DNA of 64,000 nt from Neopestalotiopsis rosae (GCA_023078685.1 JALGAS010000008.1:1364001-1428000), one strand, 5' to 3'; counted from the stretch's first letter, positions 23,090-35,216 are shown. The notes: a model not told the origin generated them from the sequence alone. Program-made: numbers and translations.

Positions 23090-24934
23090 AAAGATGAATT
23101 GCCTCTCATGACTCAAAAATTTCCTTTGTTCAATCCTGCGGCAAACGACGGGAAACGATACCCTTCTATATAGACTCGCTGGTTTTTGCGGGTTCAAATT
23201 ATAAACATTTTTATTACAACTAGATGTGCTTGATACGACCAGATGTCGTTCGCCTTATATCTTGCGAGATGGCTGAAAAGCGGGAGATGAATGGGCCTCA
23301 GCCCTGATCCAGGCATCCATAGCTGGTGTGCAACAACGATCTGAATCAATAATGCATACATTGCAAATATGCTGGGCGCTTATTTCTTTCTCGCTTGCGT
23401 AGGCCATGGATTTGACTGAGTGCCTATTACATGCTTTGGACCCTTGGTTGGATAAGCTGGATGGAATCTCTGGCAGAACGATCGTCAACGAGCCTCTCTT
23501 GTTTGCAAGGTTGGACAAACGGAAGTTTCTCCAAAGGATTGCTTGAGGATTGTTCCTGTCTCCTAATGGTAGTGCAACCGCCGATCCAAGTCTCGCGTCT
23601 CGAACGATAGAGCGCGTAGCTATTATATGACGCACGCACGAATACAACCTACTAGTACTGTGTTCTTCTCGCCCAGTCTGATACACAAGCTGTGATCCTC
23701 ACACCAGTTTCATCCCCATGGTCCCGCCGTGGATCTCTGGGGAGATAAAAATAATCTCAAAAATAAGGTCGCGTTGAGCTAACCACGGCGGGTATAGCTC
23801 CTAACCGGCGACGTTCTAGCCGGCAGATGCCAGGGCCTAGGCTAATGGCATACCCACTATTTTCGTTCTCCAGGGTTCGAATTTGGGTTCTTCAACTCTA
23901 TCCAAATCTAGGTACTCTAGTTCATCACTTGATTCATTTTCGACGTCTTGGAAGCAATGAATGATTTAGAGGAACTTGATATTTCCACTGATTGTAATTG
24001 ACCTGTACACGATAACAATTCAGTCCGTGGGTCGACATCCTTTTGGGAGAATCTGATTCTTCTGATGTTCCTGCACGAGCCAGCAGGGATCGCTCGCCAG
24101 CATTGAGACGAAACGTCGCCAAGACCCAAACTCGAAAGGTTTCATACTGTCCCTTCTGATGTCTACACAGCCTCGACCACGACTATGGATGACTGCAGCA
24201 TCCGAAATGGAGGAGCAGCGAGTCTGCAGCCGAGCGTAGTAGGTCGGGGCACTTACGCACACGCTCTCTCTTGGGAGCGGCGGCTGTTGAATGGTTGATA
24301 TGCACTGGTGGTTGAAGCATCTCGCCTGGCCTGGTGGGGGCGGACCAGCAGCCAGCAAGGTGGCCGTGGGTAAGTTGACTCTCTGTATAGACCAGACGAG
24401 CTGGATCAGATCTGCATGTGCTCTGCAACAGAACTGGGGACGAATCACTGCCACCCCATCTTTCTCTTTTTGTTCACGGTTTGTTTCTGAACTCTTTTTC
24501 TCTCTTCTGTTCTGTCCTCACTCCTCCACCAGAAACCTTTCTTTCTTTTTGGTAGGATAGGTGACTTAACCCATCGCCGTTTCTTCATTCTTCTATTCTT
24601 CACTCCTGGCTGAGTTGCCTTCTTTTCTTACCCTTCGTCCTACGGTTACGATCTTTTTCGCGCGTCCCGGTGACTTAATTTGGTGGCGGTTATTCGTATT
24701 ACTCGGGCTGCTCTACTCATTCTTACGTCTGACATATACGACTTTTCGTACCACATTCGGCTTTGTGATCTCGTGTCAGACCCCGCGTTGGTTTTTCGAC
24801 AACCGACCTCGATGGCGTGGCACTGATTCTTACACCAATTCGTTTCTCAATAATAATCTGCGGCTGGAACCTTGGCTGGGCCTGAGCGACATTCTCTTCT
24901 TTGAGACACACATTTGTTCTTTCTTTTCTTCACC
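23090..24934. other. Long intergenic region/leader before GH76 gene
   Basis: About 1.85 kb without a supported gene. Minus-strand frames at 23255-23686 and 24020-24454 have no recognisable features. From about 24460 the plus strand becomes pyrimidine-rich (CTTTTTCTCTC and similar), which looks like a long 5' leader of the GH76 gene. It carries the upstream open frame listed next. Confidence 0.5.
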
Positions 24935-24938
24935 ATGA
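24615..24938 (+). other. 107-codon upstream open frame whose stop overlaps the GH76 start
   Basis: An ATG at 24615 opens a frame whose TGA (24936-24938) overlaps the GH76 ATG (24935-24937) as ATGA. The encoded peptide has a hydrophobic Leu/Phe-rich stretch (LFVLLGLLYSFLRL) but no known domain. If transcribed as leader it could control translation of the GH76 protein. It may also be chance. Confidence 0.35.
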
Positions 24939-26311
24939 GATCAATTCTACGCACGGCAGGCGTCTTGGGCCTGCTGGCAGGTGCCTCTCAAGCTATTGAT
25001 GTCGACCTGACCGACGATGACTCCATCAAATCAGCATCGAGCACACTCGCTTTTGGATTATTAAAATACTACACGGGAAACAACACGGGAGATGTACCCG
25101 GAAACCTGCCAGATCCCTACTTCTGGTGGGAAGCAGGTGCCATGTTTGGGACCATGGTGGACTATTGGTTTTATACAGGCGACGACACATACAACGCCAT
25201 TACATCACAAGCATTATTACACCAAGTCGGAGATGACAAGGACTTTATGCCACAAAACCAGACGAGATCAGAAGGAAACGATGATCAGGGCTTCTGGGCC
25301 ATGGCCGCCATGTCGGCTGCAGAGAACAAGTTCCCCGACCCGCCGGCTGACCAACCACAATGGCTAGCCTTGGCACAGGCAGTATTCAACGAGTACGTGG
25401 ACAGATGGGATCCGGATACCTGCGGTGGTGGGTTGAGATGGCAAATCTTCACCTTTAACAACGGCTTCAACTACAAGAACTCCATCTCCAACGGCTGCTT
25501 CTTCAACGTGGCGACACGACTGGCACGGTTCACCGGAAATCAGACCTATGCCGACTGGGCCGAGAAGGTGTACGACTGGGTGACTGATATTGGACTCATC
25601 ACTGCCGACTTTCAGGTCTTTGACGGTGCACAGGTAAACGGGAACTGCACCGAACTCGACCAGGCCCAATGGACCTACAATGCCGGCATCTTTCTGCACG
25701 GGGCCGCCGTCATGTACAACTACACGGGAGGCGACGACAAGTGGAAGCAGCGGACGCAGGGACTCTTGGACCAGACGACTGGATTCCATTTTGACAATGG
25801 CATCATGGTCGAGAAGCCGTGCGAGGAGGGCGGCTTCTGCGACATCGACCAGCAGAGCTTCAAGGCGTACCTCACGCGCTGGCTGGCGGGCACGTCGCAG
25901 CTGGCTCCTTTCACCTTTGACACCATCATGCCGCTACTACAGTCGACGGCGACGGCCGCGGCCGCGCAGTGTAACGGCTCCCCCGCGGCGGCCTTGTACA
26001 AGGGCCCCGCGGGCACGGCGTGCGGGTTCCAGTGGACCAAGAGCCCCGAGTTCGACAACATGGTCGGCGTGGGCGAGCAGCAGAGCGCCCTGGCCGCCGT
26101 CATGTACAACCTGGTCAAGCGCACGACGCAGGCACCCGTCACGGCCGACACGGGCGGCACCAGCCAGGGCAACGTCAACGCGGGTGCCTCCACCGCGGAC
26201 AAGATGCCCGTCCTCGAGCCCATCACCCTCAAGGAAAAGGTCGCCGCCGGCTTCATCACGTCGGCGCTGGCCCTCAGCGTGCTGGGCGGGTCTATTTTTG
26301 TCATGAAGTAG
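24935..26311 (+). CDS. GH76 cell-wall alpha-1,6-mannanase (Dfg5/Dcw1 type)
   Basis: An intronless CDS of 458 aa. Residues 1-20 are a signal peptide (MRSILRTAGVLGLLAGASQA). The mature protein begins IDVDLTDDDSIKSA and has the family signatures DPYFWWEAGAMFGTMVDYW, EGNDDQGFWAMAAMSAAE with the catalytic Asp pair, and GGLRWQ..NGFNYKNSISNGCFF. The C-terminus has a Thr/Gly/Ser linker and a hydrophobic end (ITSALALSVLGGSIFVMK), consistent with GPI attachment. In fungi Dfg5/Dcw1 proteins act at the plasma membrane/wall and are thought to cross-link GPI mannoproteins into the wall. The in-frame codons upstream of 24935 include no better start. The gene overlaps the stop of an upstream open frame. Confidence 0.95.
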   Translation: MRSILRTAGVLGLLAGASQAIDVDLTDDDSIKSASSTLAFGLLKYYTGNNTGDVPGNLPDPYFWWEAGAMFGTMVDYWFYTGDDTYNAITSQALLHQVGDDKDFMPQNQTRSEGNDDQGFWAMAAMSAAENKFPDPPADQPQWLALAQAVFNEYVDRWDPDTCGGGLRWQIFTFNNGFNYKNSISNGCFFNVATRLARFTGNQTYADWAEKVYDWVTDIGLITADFQVFDGAQVNGNCTELDQAQWTYNAGIFLHGAAVMYNYTGGDDKWKQRTQGLLDQTTGFHFDNGIMVEKPCEEGGFCDIDQQSFKAYLTRWLAGTSQLAPFTFDTIMPLLQSTATAAAAQCNGSPAAALYKGPAGTACGFQWTKSPEFDNMVGVGEQQSALAAVMYNLVKRTTQAPVTADTGGTSQGNVNAGASTADKMPVLEPITLKEKVAAGFITSALALSVLGGSIFVMK

Positions 26312-27299
26312 GATGTTTCTTTGAAATCTTTTGCAATAGAAAAGCGCTATCAAAAAGACGTGGCCATGATATAGAAAGCAAGAATACACGGACAATTCAG
26401 ACAACTGACCCATTATCATGAGCTGTGACCATCTTGATTAATGAAACTGACTACCTTCTGTACACCAAAGGCCCTGTTCGCCGGGTGAAAGAAGTTGGAG
26501 GAAATTTGTCCCATCTAAATTTTACCTTTGCTGGCTACAGAGGGGTCAAGCATCGGAATAAACAGCCAAGTCACTGTCTCTGGTACAGTAACCTGGCGAC
26601 CAGACCTGAACAAACAAACTGGGGAGACATGCTGGCTTAATGGTATGAGCGTAGAGGGCATCGATTACGAATAAGCTGGCGTGCCGGGCTTGAGTTTAGC
26701 TTTAAATTCGCTTGAATTCTCCTTTTTGCTTTTCCCTCTCTTCTTCTTTCTGTGTTTTGACTCCCTGCCTTTCCAAACTTCACGCGTTTCCTCTTCGCCG
26801 TCTCGTTTTGATTCTAGTAAATTACTGCCACTTATGTCTTCCACACGATATGACTAAAGACTTATTTGCGTTTCCCACATGGCAATATTGCCAGAAGGTT
26901 GAACTGTCAAGTTTGGCCTACTCGGATTTTACCACTAATAAATTCCAGCTTTCAGCATTCGTATTGATTTGAAAGCCTCAGCGATTATTCGACTTGAATT
27001 ATTTGATACTCATGTCTCCCGGACGAAATCTGAGGTACTTTATTTTGTAATATTCATCTGCAGTACAAACCAGTGACCCTGTCTGTCGAGCAGCGACACA
27101 TGGGCTCAAAGTACAACAAGGCGATCGCAAAAGCTGCCTGCGCAAAAGATCCACAAGCATGACTCCTATCTCAACCTTGCACTTTTTTCTCCCCCTTAGA
27201 TAAGATACTCCGGTCTCAACACCGTAAAGCCCGAGATCTTTCCACTACGTAAAAAGCGATAAAGGTCCGGAAGAGCCTTTCATGCCTGCGGCATGCTCT
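26312..27299. other. Intergenic, convergent 3' ends
   Basis: A 988-bp spacer between the convergent GH76 and IF-3 genes. Short frames at 26425-26640 and 26712-26972 are not supported. Nothing else was recognised. Confidence 0.5.
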
Positions 27300-28157
27300 C
27301 TAATCAGACTTGGTAGCCTTGCCCTCATAAATCACGCGAAACACCTTGGGGAACTCCCCAAGCTTCTTGACCACGGTAGCCCCGACTTCGTCGGCCGTGT
27401 TCTGGAGCGTCTCGACCAGCGCGTCCGCCTCGTCCTGGGTGGCGACGCGGCCGCCGCGCTTCTTGGCCACCATGATCTCGACGCGCCGGCCCTTTTCCAG
27501 GAACTGGCGCAGCTGCTTGAGGCGGTGCTGGAGGTCGTTGGGGGCGATGGCCCAGTTGAGCTCGAGCTCCTTGCGGTTGAGCTCCTTGCGCCGCGCCTCC
27601 TTGGCTTTCACCTCCTGGTCCTGCACGTGCGCCTGCTTGTCAATGATGCGGCAGACGGGGCTGTCGCGGCGCTCGCGCTCTTCCATTTCCGCTATCGTCG
27701 CCGGCGCGTCTTCCTCTTCCGGCTCGGCGTCCTCGTCTTGTTTGGGTCCACGCTGCTTTGACGGTGGTAATGCAACCATGACAAGTGTGTATTTTGCCCG
27801 ATCGAGATTGCGCAATACGTCCCGCGTGCGCAGGGGCACCGATAGGTTGGTATTGTCGTTTTGAGGCCTCATGCCGTGCTGCTGACAGTTGGCGACGCGA
27901 ATCCACTTGTGTGGAATGGCATTGTCCGCAGGCAGATTTGTAGCGATCTTGCCGCCGCTGCTAGAGGGCGGTTTGGGCCGTGATCGAACAAAGAGCTGCG
28001 GGCTCGAGGTGCTAAAGAGCCGTGGCGAGAGCAGGTATAAGGGAAGGCGGGTCGTGTTGGTGGTTCTCGTCGCTGTCGTAGCCATCTCCAGCTGCGCCGG
28101 CAGAAATACGGAGCGCAAGGCCCTCGAGGGCGAGAAGAGGCAGTGTGCAGGCCGCAT
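27300..28157 (-). CDS. Mitochondrial translation initiation factor IF-3
   Basis: A single exon of 285 aa if started at the ATG at 28157. The frame is open upstream to 28403, but MRPAHCLFSPSRALRSVFLP is a good mitochondrial presequence. The N-domain has the expected NAIPHKWIRV block and LRTRDVLRNLDRAKYTLVMV. A charged insert (DEDAEPEEEDAP) precedes the linker, and the C-domain has KELELNWAIAPNDLQHRLKQ, FLEKGRRVEIMV and the terminal VVKKLGEFPKVFRVIYEG. It should bind the mitochondrial small ribosomal subunit and monitor initiator tRNA pairing. It diverges from IMP1, another mitochondrial gene, over 486 bp. Confidence 0.9.
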   Translation of the reverse strand: MRPAHCLFSPSRALRSVFLPAQLEMATTATRTTNTTRLPLYLLSPRLFSTSSPQLFVRSRPKPPSSSGGKIATNLPADNAIPHKWIRVANCQQHGMRPQNDNTNLSVPLRTRDVLRNLDRAKYTLVMVALPPSKQRGPKQDEDAEPEEEDAPATIAEMEERERRDSPVCRIIDKQAHVQDQEVKAKEARRKELNRKELELNWAIAPNDLQHRLKQLRQFLEKGRRVEIMVAKKRGGRVATQDEADALVETLQNTADEVGATVVKKLGEFPKVFRVIYEGKATKSD

Positions 28158-28643
28158 GGTCGCCTTCAGAATGGGCAAATGTAAATCAAAGGAATGTATC
28201 TCTGGCGCGCCGCCGTGTATAATTGAGGTAGCGTGTCCGTTGACTGCAGCAACGCGCAACGACAAGCCTTGTTTTGGGGAGAATGGAAGAAGTAAAGCTC
28301 TCTCTAAACAGTCGATTGGAGAACTTAGAGTGGCCCGTCTGTGGTTTGAGGTTGACGTAGATTTCCAGAGCTCTGTGTAGGCTGACCAATCAGAAACTAG
28401 CACGGCTTAAGCTCTACTCTTGGTCAACGGGACTCGGAGCTCCACCCACGCCGGCATCTAGATCATGCATATCAAGCCATGGTAAAACCAAGCCTGGCTG
28501 CTGGATATGAAAAAGTACTACAATTCATCAACCAACGACACTGCCAAAAGAACAAAGAAGAGAAGAAGTATTTTCTTCCCGGTTTGAACATGATAATCCG
28601 GTGAGACAGTCAATATATCAACACCTTCCTAGCGAGCAGAATC
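28158..28643. promoter_or_regulatory. Shared promoter region of IF-3 and IMP1
   Basis: This 486-bp interval lies between two divergent genes for mitochondrial proteins. No TATA box was seen near either start. A bidirectional promoter with joint control is plausible but not demonstrated. Confidence 0.45.
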
Positions 28644-29274
28644 ATGCCGCTCCTAGGCCACCCGATCCGCGTATTCCTCGCTACGGGCCAAACCCTCGCG
28701 CTGGCCCACGTGCTCTGGCAGTACGGGTACTCGGTGGCGCCCGGGTCCGGGCCCTCGATGCTGCCGACCTTCCTGGTCTGGAACGAGTGGTTCGTGGCCG
28801 ACCGCTCGTACCGCCGGGGCCGCGGCGTGCGCGTCGGCGACTGCGTCACCTACACCATCCCCGTCGAGCCGCACGAGGGCGGCGTCAAGAGGGTTATTGG
28901 CATGCCCGGCGACTATGTCCTGCTCAACAGCCCTGGGTCCAAAAACGACGACATGATGCAGGTCAGTGAAAAAAGTCTTGGTCGACCATTGGATGCCACC
29001 CCCCATCCTTCATGCGGCTTGGACAATACGCCACACTAGTCGTGATACACAAAATATGCTGACCTAAAGCAATCAGGTACCCCAGGGACATTGTTACATT
29101 GTTGGAGACAACCTGCCGTGGTCCAGAGATAGTCGGGATTATGGTCCTCTGCCATTGGCTCTCGTGCATGGAAAGGTGATTGCTAAAATTGAGTTCAACG
29201 GCTGGAATCCCTTGAATTGGTTTATCAAGGTGAAAGATGGACTCTCGCCAGTCGATTCTTCTAAATCATCGTAA
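28644..29274 (+). CDS. IMP1: Mitochondrial inner membrane protease subunit 1
   Basis: Two exons (28644-28961 and 29077-29274) give 171 aa. It belongs to the S26 signal peptidase family. The catalytic Ser38 lies in GPSMLPTF and the Lys82 general base in VKRVIGMPGD. YIVGDNLPWSRDSRDYGPLP is the third conserved box. A hydrophobic N-terminal segment (RVFLATGQTLALAHVLWQYG) would anchor it in the inner membrane with the active site in the intermembrane space. It removes sorting signals from proteins such as Cox2 and cytochrome b2, usually with Imp2 as partner. The intron is 115 nt (gtcagt..atcag). Exon 1 is GC-rich and exon 2 is not. Length matches the family. Confidence 0.93.
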
Positions 29275-29866
29275 ATACCACACACGGGCTCTTGAGGTAC
29301 GAGTTGCCTTTGACGTCTATACATCTGGAACTGTACAACACCCATCACGATTCAGACCTGGAATCCGGAATAAAGTCTCGAATGAAAAGGATTGCTGAGT
29401 GGATATCTCTACAGAAGGCAATCTAATTACAAGACTTAAGGTCTTCAACACAAATCAACTCGATCATCCCCGTTTCGTATAGCAGCGCAGTATCGCCAGT
29501 ACGGAACGCTACAGCTCGAACCAGCCTTTCTGGCTAGTTGCTTAATCAATAATTCTTACAAAGGAAATCATGCGTTTCTCTTGACGGGCTCGCCCTTGAG
29601 CAATGTGATTACCGCCAAATCAATCGACAATGCGCCAACCCCGGGTGTGCCGACCGGCTGCCGGGAATATGCATAGATTCCTGAAACAAAAAGGGAATAC
29701 CTAAAGGAGACCGCTTTCCATCATGTCTTAAAAGATGCTCGCCTATATAGATACGCCTCAAACTCCTGGCCCACGTTGAATTCATGCCGAAAGATGCCAA
29801 ATAGAGAATTAGAAGAACCAAGCCATGCCTGAGTGTGTGCGTGCGATCGGGGTGTGGTGTGCCATC
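29275..29866. other. Intergenic, convergent 3' ends
   Basis: A 592-bp spacer between the 3' ends of IMP1 and VAC8. No feature was recognised. Confidence 0.5.
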
Positions 29867-31902
29867 TCAGCCCTCAATATGGGCCTTGGACGAACTTTGC
29901 CCCAGCAACTCTAAGCAGCGCTGGGCAAGGTTGACTACCTCGCCTTCATCTTCGTCTTCGGCGTACTCGTTGTTGTCCTGCTCGGGTTGGCGGTTGGCAA
30001 TTTGCTTGATCATCTCGACAATATCGTCCGACTTTCCAATGTGGCCAATCAGGGTCTTATCCTCTGATTCGAGCAACTGTAGCAAAGTCCAAATGGCAAT
30101 ATGTTGGAACGTGGCATCGCCGCTAGCGAGGAATCTGCTCAGATATCCGTGAATGCCGCCGTTGGGCTCCTGCCAGTCCTGGATAAAGATGGAATAATCC
30201 CCAACTGTGATGCATTAGTACAAATCATCATTTTCAGACAGAAAATTATCGTGCTTACCCTTAGACGACAGATTACCCAAAGCCGCAGCACTGTTGCCTT
30301 GGACCTCGATGCTTGGCGAGTGTGTCAGTGGAATCAGAACATCGAAAACACCGAGATTTAACAGGTGAGTCTTGAGGTCGTCGGATAACGCTAGAACGGC
30401 GATAGCGGCTGTCATTTCAGACTGGACCGTAACCGGAACATCCAGGACGAGCTGCTTGCATTTTTGTACAGCACCCGCCTCAAGTACCAATTGCTTATTG
30501 CGATCAGAGCTTGCGGCCAGGTTGCGAAGGGTCGAAATGGCATGACATTGGATTTCCTCATTGTCGGTTGATCCCAAAAGATCCACCAATGGCTTCAGGA
30601 AGCCAGCTTCAATGATCGGCGACTCATTCATCGGGTGAATCGAAATGTTGCGAATACAGGCGACAGCTGACAAGATGAGTGGCAGGTATGAGGATTGGAG
30701 TAGTCGTAGAAGTGGATTCAAGCCTTGGGCCCTGACAATATCAAGCTGGTATTTCTCATCTGAAGCCAAGTTGCGCAGCGCCAAAGCGGCTTGGCATTGC
30801 ACTTTGGGAGAAGAAGAGTCCATGAGGTTGACCAGTGACTGGACGAGTTTGTTTTCGGAGGCGGCTAGCTTTCGGCGGTTGTTTGCATCGACTGCAATGT
30901 TGCTCAATGCTGTGGTGCAGTAGTATTGAACATCGACATCTGGGGAGGAAAGAAGCTGCACGAGCACGGGGATAGCACCCGCATTCACAAGCTGCTGACG
31001 ATTCTCATCTACAATCATGTTAGCAATGGCTGTCCCCAAGACATGTTGGAATAGTGTACTGACCAGAATGGGTCATATTCAGCAATGCTCCCGTCGCATT
31101 CCGTTGTACTCTCATGTCTCTTGACTTGGCCAGTCGTGTGAGCGGGCCGAGCGCACCTGATCGTGCAATCTTTGCCTTGTTATCTTCATGTGTGGCGAGG
31201 TTTGTAATGCAGCCCACGGCATTGCACTGGACTTCGACGTTGGGTGATAGCATTTGACGGATGAGTGGTGTCAGGCCACCAAGCTGCACTATCAAGACCT
31301 TGTTTTCGGCTGTAACCCATCAAGTTAACATGATACGACCAGCGACTTGATGCTAGATCGGACTTACTATTGACGGCGAGATTTCCGAGAGCTGCACTGG
31401 CAGCCCTCTGCACCTCAATATCGGGGCTTTGCAGGAGAAAGAGAATGGGCTCCAGGGTATCTCGATCGACTTCTCGTACATCTGTAGTTCCTTGGTCAAC
31501 TTCCTACGGCTTCTTTTGTTTCTTTCTAGTTTCATGGCCATACCTCGCTCCGTGATCTCTGCAAAGGTCAAACTTGCACTTCTCTGAAGGTCTATGTTGT
31601 CCGAGAAGACGAGGGTGCTCAGCGCTCGAAGTGGCTCGCCCGAGAAGAAGTCGGTCTCTCCGCGCTGTTGATGCTCATTAGCATATCAAACCAGTGCTAT
31701 GCTGCTGGACAGGCAAGACGTACATGCTCGAGATATTGCAAGAGATCCGAAACGGCCTCGCGTTCAGATTCTTGCAGGAGAGGTTCGTAGAGACCATCGC
31801 GGGATCTCCCTACAGGCAGATCAGCTACAAGTCGCGGCGCGGCGATGCCGTCATCAGATTATCGGAAACCATACCTCCGCAGCACGACTGGCAGACACCC
31901 AT
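29867..31902 (-). CDS. VAC8: Vacuolar armadillo-repeat protein Vac8
   Basis: Seven exons (31902-31875, 31809-31724, 31664-31544, 31481-31368, 31309-31064, 31008-30259, 30204-29867) sum to 1683 nt, 560 aa, the normal Vac8 length. The N-terminus [10 protein letters not shown] carries Gly2 for myristoylation and Cys4/7/8 for palmitoylation. Consecutive armadillo repeats follow (for example [64 protein letters not shown]). Vac8 sits on the vacuole membrane and acts in vacuole inheritance, homotypic fusion, nucleus-vacuole junctions and autophagy. The frame is open far upstream of the ATG at 31902, but the lipidation motif fixes this start. All seven exons join in frame with ordinary fungal splice sites. 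Confidence 0.96.
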
Positions 31903-32510
31903 CGCTGCGATAGCCCAACTGTGCTTCAGTAGAGGTAAGTTGGTGTCTCGAAATGATCTTTGAAGGGTTGCTGTCGATGCGGCCGTGCCGTTGTTGTCGA
32001 GGAGATGGAAACCGGGTGGTGGATTGCGAGCTCTGGTTAGTCGGAGCTTCCCACGAGTGGCTCGGGTTTCACGTCGAGAGCTGCGCTTTCTTTTTAGATA
32101 AGCGTCGAAGGGGCCGCCAATAACAACGGAGGTAAATGGAAATGGTCGGGCTTTTTTCGCAGAGCTGGCAGGGACTCTCCTTTGGAAGGCTTGCTTCTGT
32201 TCTGCAAAGCCTGAACGGGCGGCAGTTGAGATGGAAAAGAAAAACTTTTGTCTGCCGGTTATGGAATGAGATGCAAACACAAAAAAAAGATCCTGGGCAG
32301 GTTTTCGGTTTTGTTTATTACGAATGGGAAGTTGCGGGCCCAACGTGATGCGCAGTTAGCGGGAAGTGCACAGGTGCAGGTGCTGCTTCGATTTGGACCC
32401 CGGGCCAGTTGCTGGCTCAAGTGCGAGAGCAAGTGCAGGTCGAGGCGCGGTTGGGGGATTTTTGGGGAGCTGGCGCAACTGGGGTCCAACTCGTTTGATG
32501 GGCAGGCAGA

Positions 32511-32540
32511 CAGGATAGGACAGGATAGGACAGGGTAGGT
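32511..32540 (+). repeat. Three tandem 10-bp units (CAGGATAGGA)
   Basis: Two perfect copies of CAGGATAGGA and a third diverged copy (CAGGGTAGGT) lie about 600 bp upstream of VAC8. Simple tandem repeat, no known role. Confidence 0.8.
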
Positions 32541-34853
32541 GGGAAAAAGGCAGCCCAACCAGCACCGGCATGAAAGACGAACGACTGGGTTGGCCCCGGA
32601 ACCCTGCCGACTCTTTAGCTATCTTTAAGCTACCCTACATTAGACTATCAACGATTCGACGATGGGTGACCGCAGCCCTGGAAATTATTTGTCCACTAAA
32701 ATAGCAGCCCATGGCAACCTCGCTATTATTGTTTTACTCTGCTATGTCGGGTCGGGTATGTAGCTCTTACATGGAGAAAAGAAAAAATACTCTCTAGATA
32801 GTATTTGTATTGGGGCTCTCTCTCGTCTCCAAGGCGGTGAACTGGAATATCTTCAACACAACCAAACATGCAACAAACAAACAGAGCATTGTTGTCTTCC
32901 TATTATGACGCACTCCGCTCCTCCGCTTGGCTACGTGTTAAACATCGCGCGATGATGTCGATGCTTTGACCAGGTATGGAGCAATCCTTTATCATTTTAT
33001 ATGCAGTACGTACTTCTTTTACTTTTCAAAGTTAGAGATTGACTTTGCTCAACACCAAGTTGGCTCCTGGCTCCAATGTTCTTGGTCAGCCAAGTAGGGT
33101 GGCCACTGGGTGCATGATATAGAAGATATGACTGATTCACATTTGCTCATCTGTATGTCGAATCATATGTCCTGATCTCGTCCCTACACTCCATCAATTC
33201 TCTTTTTCGCCTTCTCATATCTCTTGAAGATTGTGCGCCCGGGTACTAGATATCAACGCGAAATCTTTTCCCGGCCAAGGCATCTGCAGCTCGACGTGGT
33301 AACGAGATCGACTTTGCAGCGACTCATGGATGCAATCCTGGCGCCACCAAGGCCCAAAGAGCTCTGAGACCTAGCGCCCTTTTGGTAGAGCTTGTCCCAG
33401 GTCTGCCAAGTTCAATCTGTTTGAGTGGGCATAGTGGGCTGTTTTTGTGCTTGTGATACTTGTCCAATGTTTTTTTCGAGGCAGGGATTACAGATTCAAA
33501 TATGTCATGACAACAACAGGATCAACCGCTGCAGCATCTTCCCACGATACTGAGCCGCAGTCCTTTGCAATATGTGTTCGTAGTGGGTAGGTATGTGTCA
33601 CAATACTGTCATGATCCAAAGTCAAGAGACGGCCACTGCCTATGTGTATGACCAAGTCCTAAATATGTGGATTATGGACAAGCAACACGTCTGATGTCGC
33701 GCGAAGTCGGCACGCGCAAAACGCCAGGCGTCGTGATGATATCTGTCTATACGTACTGTGTATATGTAACTTCTCCACGGATGGATGTGTTTTGGTGGGT
33801 TGCAGGCTGCCGCCGCATATTACGCATCACGGGTCGAAGTGGTGTCCTACTATATGGACTATACCTACCATTGCATCGTATTCACGCCGCTCTCCTAGTC
33901 CAGCCATAGTCATGGCATTTAGTGATTGCTCACGCACTCTGACTGTACCTTGAGAGACAGCATTCTAGACTTGGCAATATGCAAATAATGTAATCACTAC
34001 TTTGGACGCCATGACCAGGAAGAACCCTGTGTGTTCCACCCGCTGTGCCGCCTCATGATCGATCTGGTCGACCTGGTAGATTTGCCTCCGCGGGTCGTGT
34101 GCCATCCACAACGCGGTCGTCAGATGATGAGAAGAAGCCCGCCCGTAGATGGGGCCTCCGCCGCTCATCGCGTCCGAGCTTCAAAGCAAAAGTGTACTGC
34201 GATTTGTTGGTATAACATTATGATCCCCTGGCATGCACTCAATGATTAGTCAGTAATATCAAGTTCGAATTTGTTCGTCAACCGGCCGTAAGTCGCAGCC
34301 TCATCCATATCGGGCCAATCAACCCTGACACCATCGACTTTTTCCACCTTGTAGCTTTTGCAAAAGCTAAATGGTTGGGCTGAGCTACGTATACTATTTG
34401 TACATCTATCAAGAACAGTAAAGACTGCACAAGGAAAATCACAAACCCCCCAGCCAAACATCTCATTCAGCCCAAGGTAGTGTGGCATTACGAACATCGC
34501 CAACCAAGGGTGTAGTGAGCAACAACTTTTTTAACCATAAAGTTTACGAGATGACCGTCTGTCCCTGCGGTCAACACCCACTTCAACCAGTAGGCACCAC
34601 CATATAAACCGAAAAAAAAAACAAAAAAAAAACGTGTGTGCATCCCTTGTGTCGTACTCAGCGCCAAGCAGTTTTCCCGCAATGTCGATCAGTCTCCAAG
34701 GCAGGCAATCTCATATTTGCCTTGCCAAATGGTCCGACAAGATGTAGGTGGTCAAAAATAATACGTAGGTCAAGCAAAGAGCTCTCACCACTCGCTGGTC
34801 CCGGCGTTCGGTTCTCTCTCCATTATTATTGAACGGTCAGTTCCCACACGGAG

Positions 34854-35216
34854 ATGGGGAAACCGCCCGAATTTCTTTGGCTCAGCACGACCCCAGTCAA
34901 CTGCAAGCAAGCTCCTTATCATCCACTACCCCTCCAAGAGGGCCCTCCTTCCCCCAGATTATCATTCAACGTCTCAGCTTCGATTGACCCTCCATTGCCA
35001 AACTCGATTCTGGGGAAACATTCATTTTTGACTTCTCACAAGCACGCCAGTACAAGCTGGTGCTTCGTGTCGCCATCTGCGTTACCGTATCCGTCCCAGC
35101 CGGGTAGAACTGGATGGGAAGGCAGTGCCAAACCTTGCCTGGCACTCTCTCACACCCCCCAATCGCTCTGCGCCGGCGCGTTGCCTCGACCCCCCAAAAA
35201 GCTCCGATCCAGCTGA
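34854..35216 (+). other. 120-codon open frame just upstream of SNF4
   Basis: This Pro/Ser/Leu-rich frame ends 9 bp before the SNF4 ATG and resembles no known protein. It is most likely part of the SNF4 5' leader and could act as an upstream open frame. Confidence 0.3.

Noticed and set aside
23255..23686. 143-codon minus-strand frame
   Set aside because: No start context, domain, signal or splice evidence; composition looks random.
24020..24454. 144-codon minus-strand frame before the GH76 gene
   Set aside because: Lies opposite the likely promoter/leader and has no recognisable features.
31825..32343. Minus-strand frame extending VAC8 by about 147 residues upstream
   Set aside because: The MGVCQSCC lipidation motif defines the start at 31902, and the extension has no family similarity.
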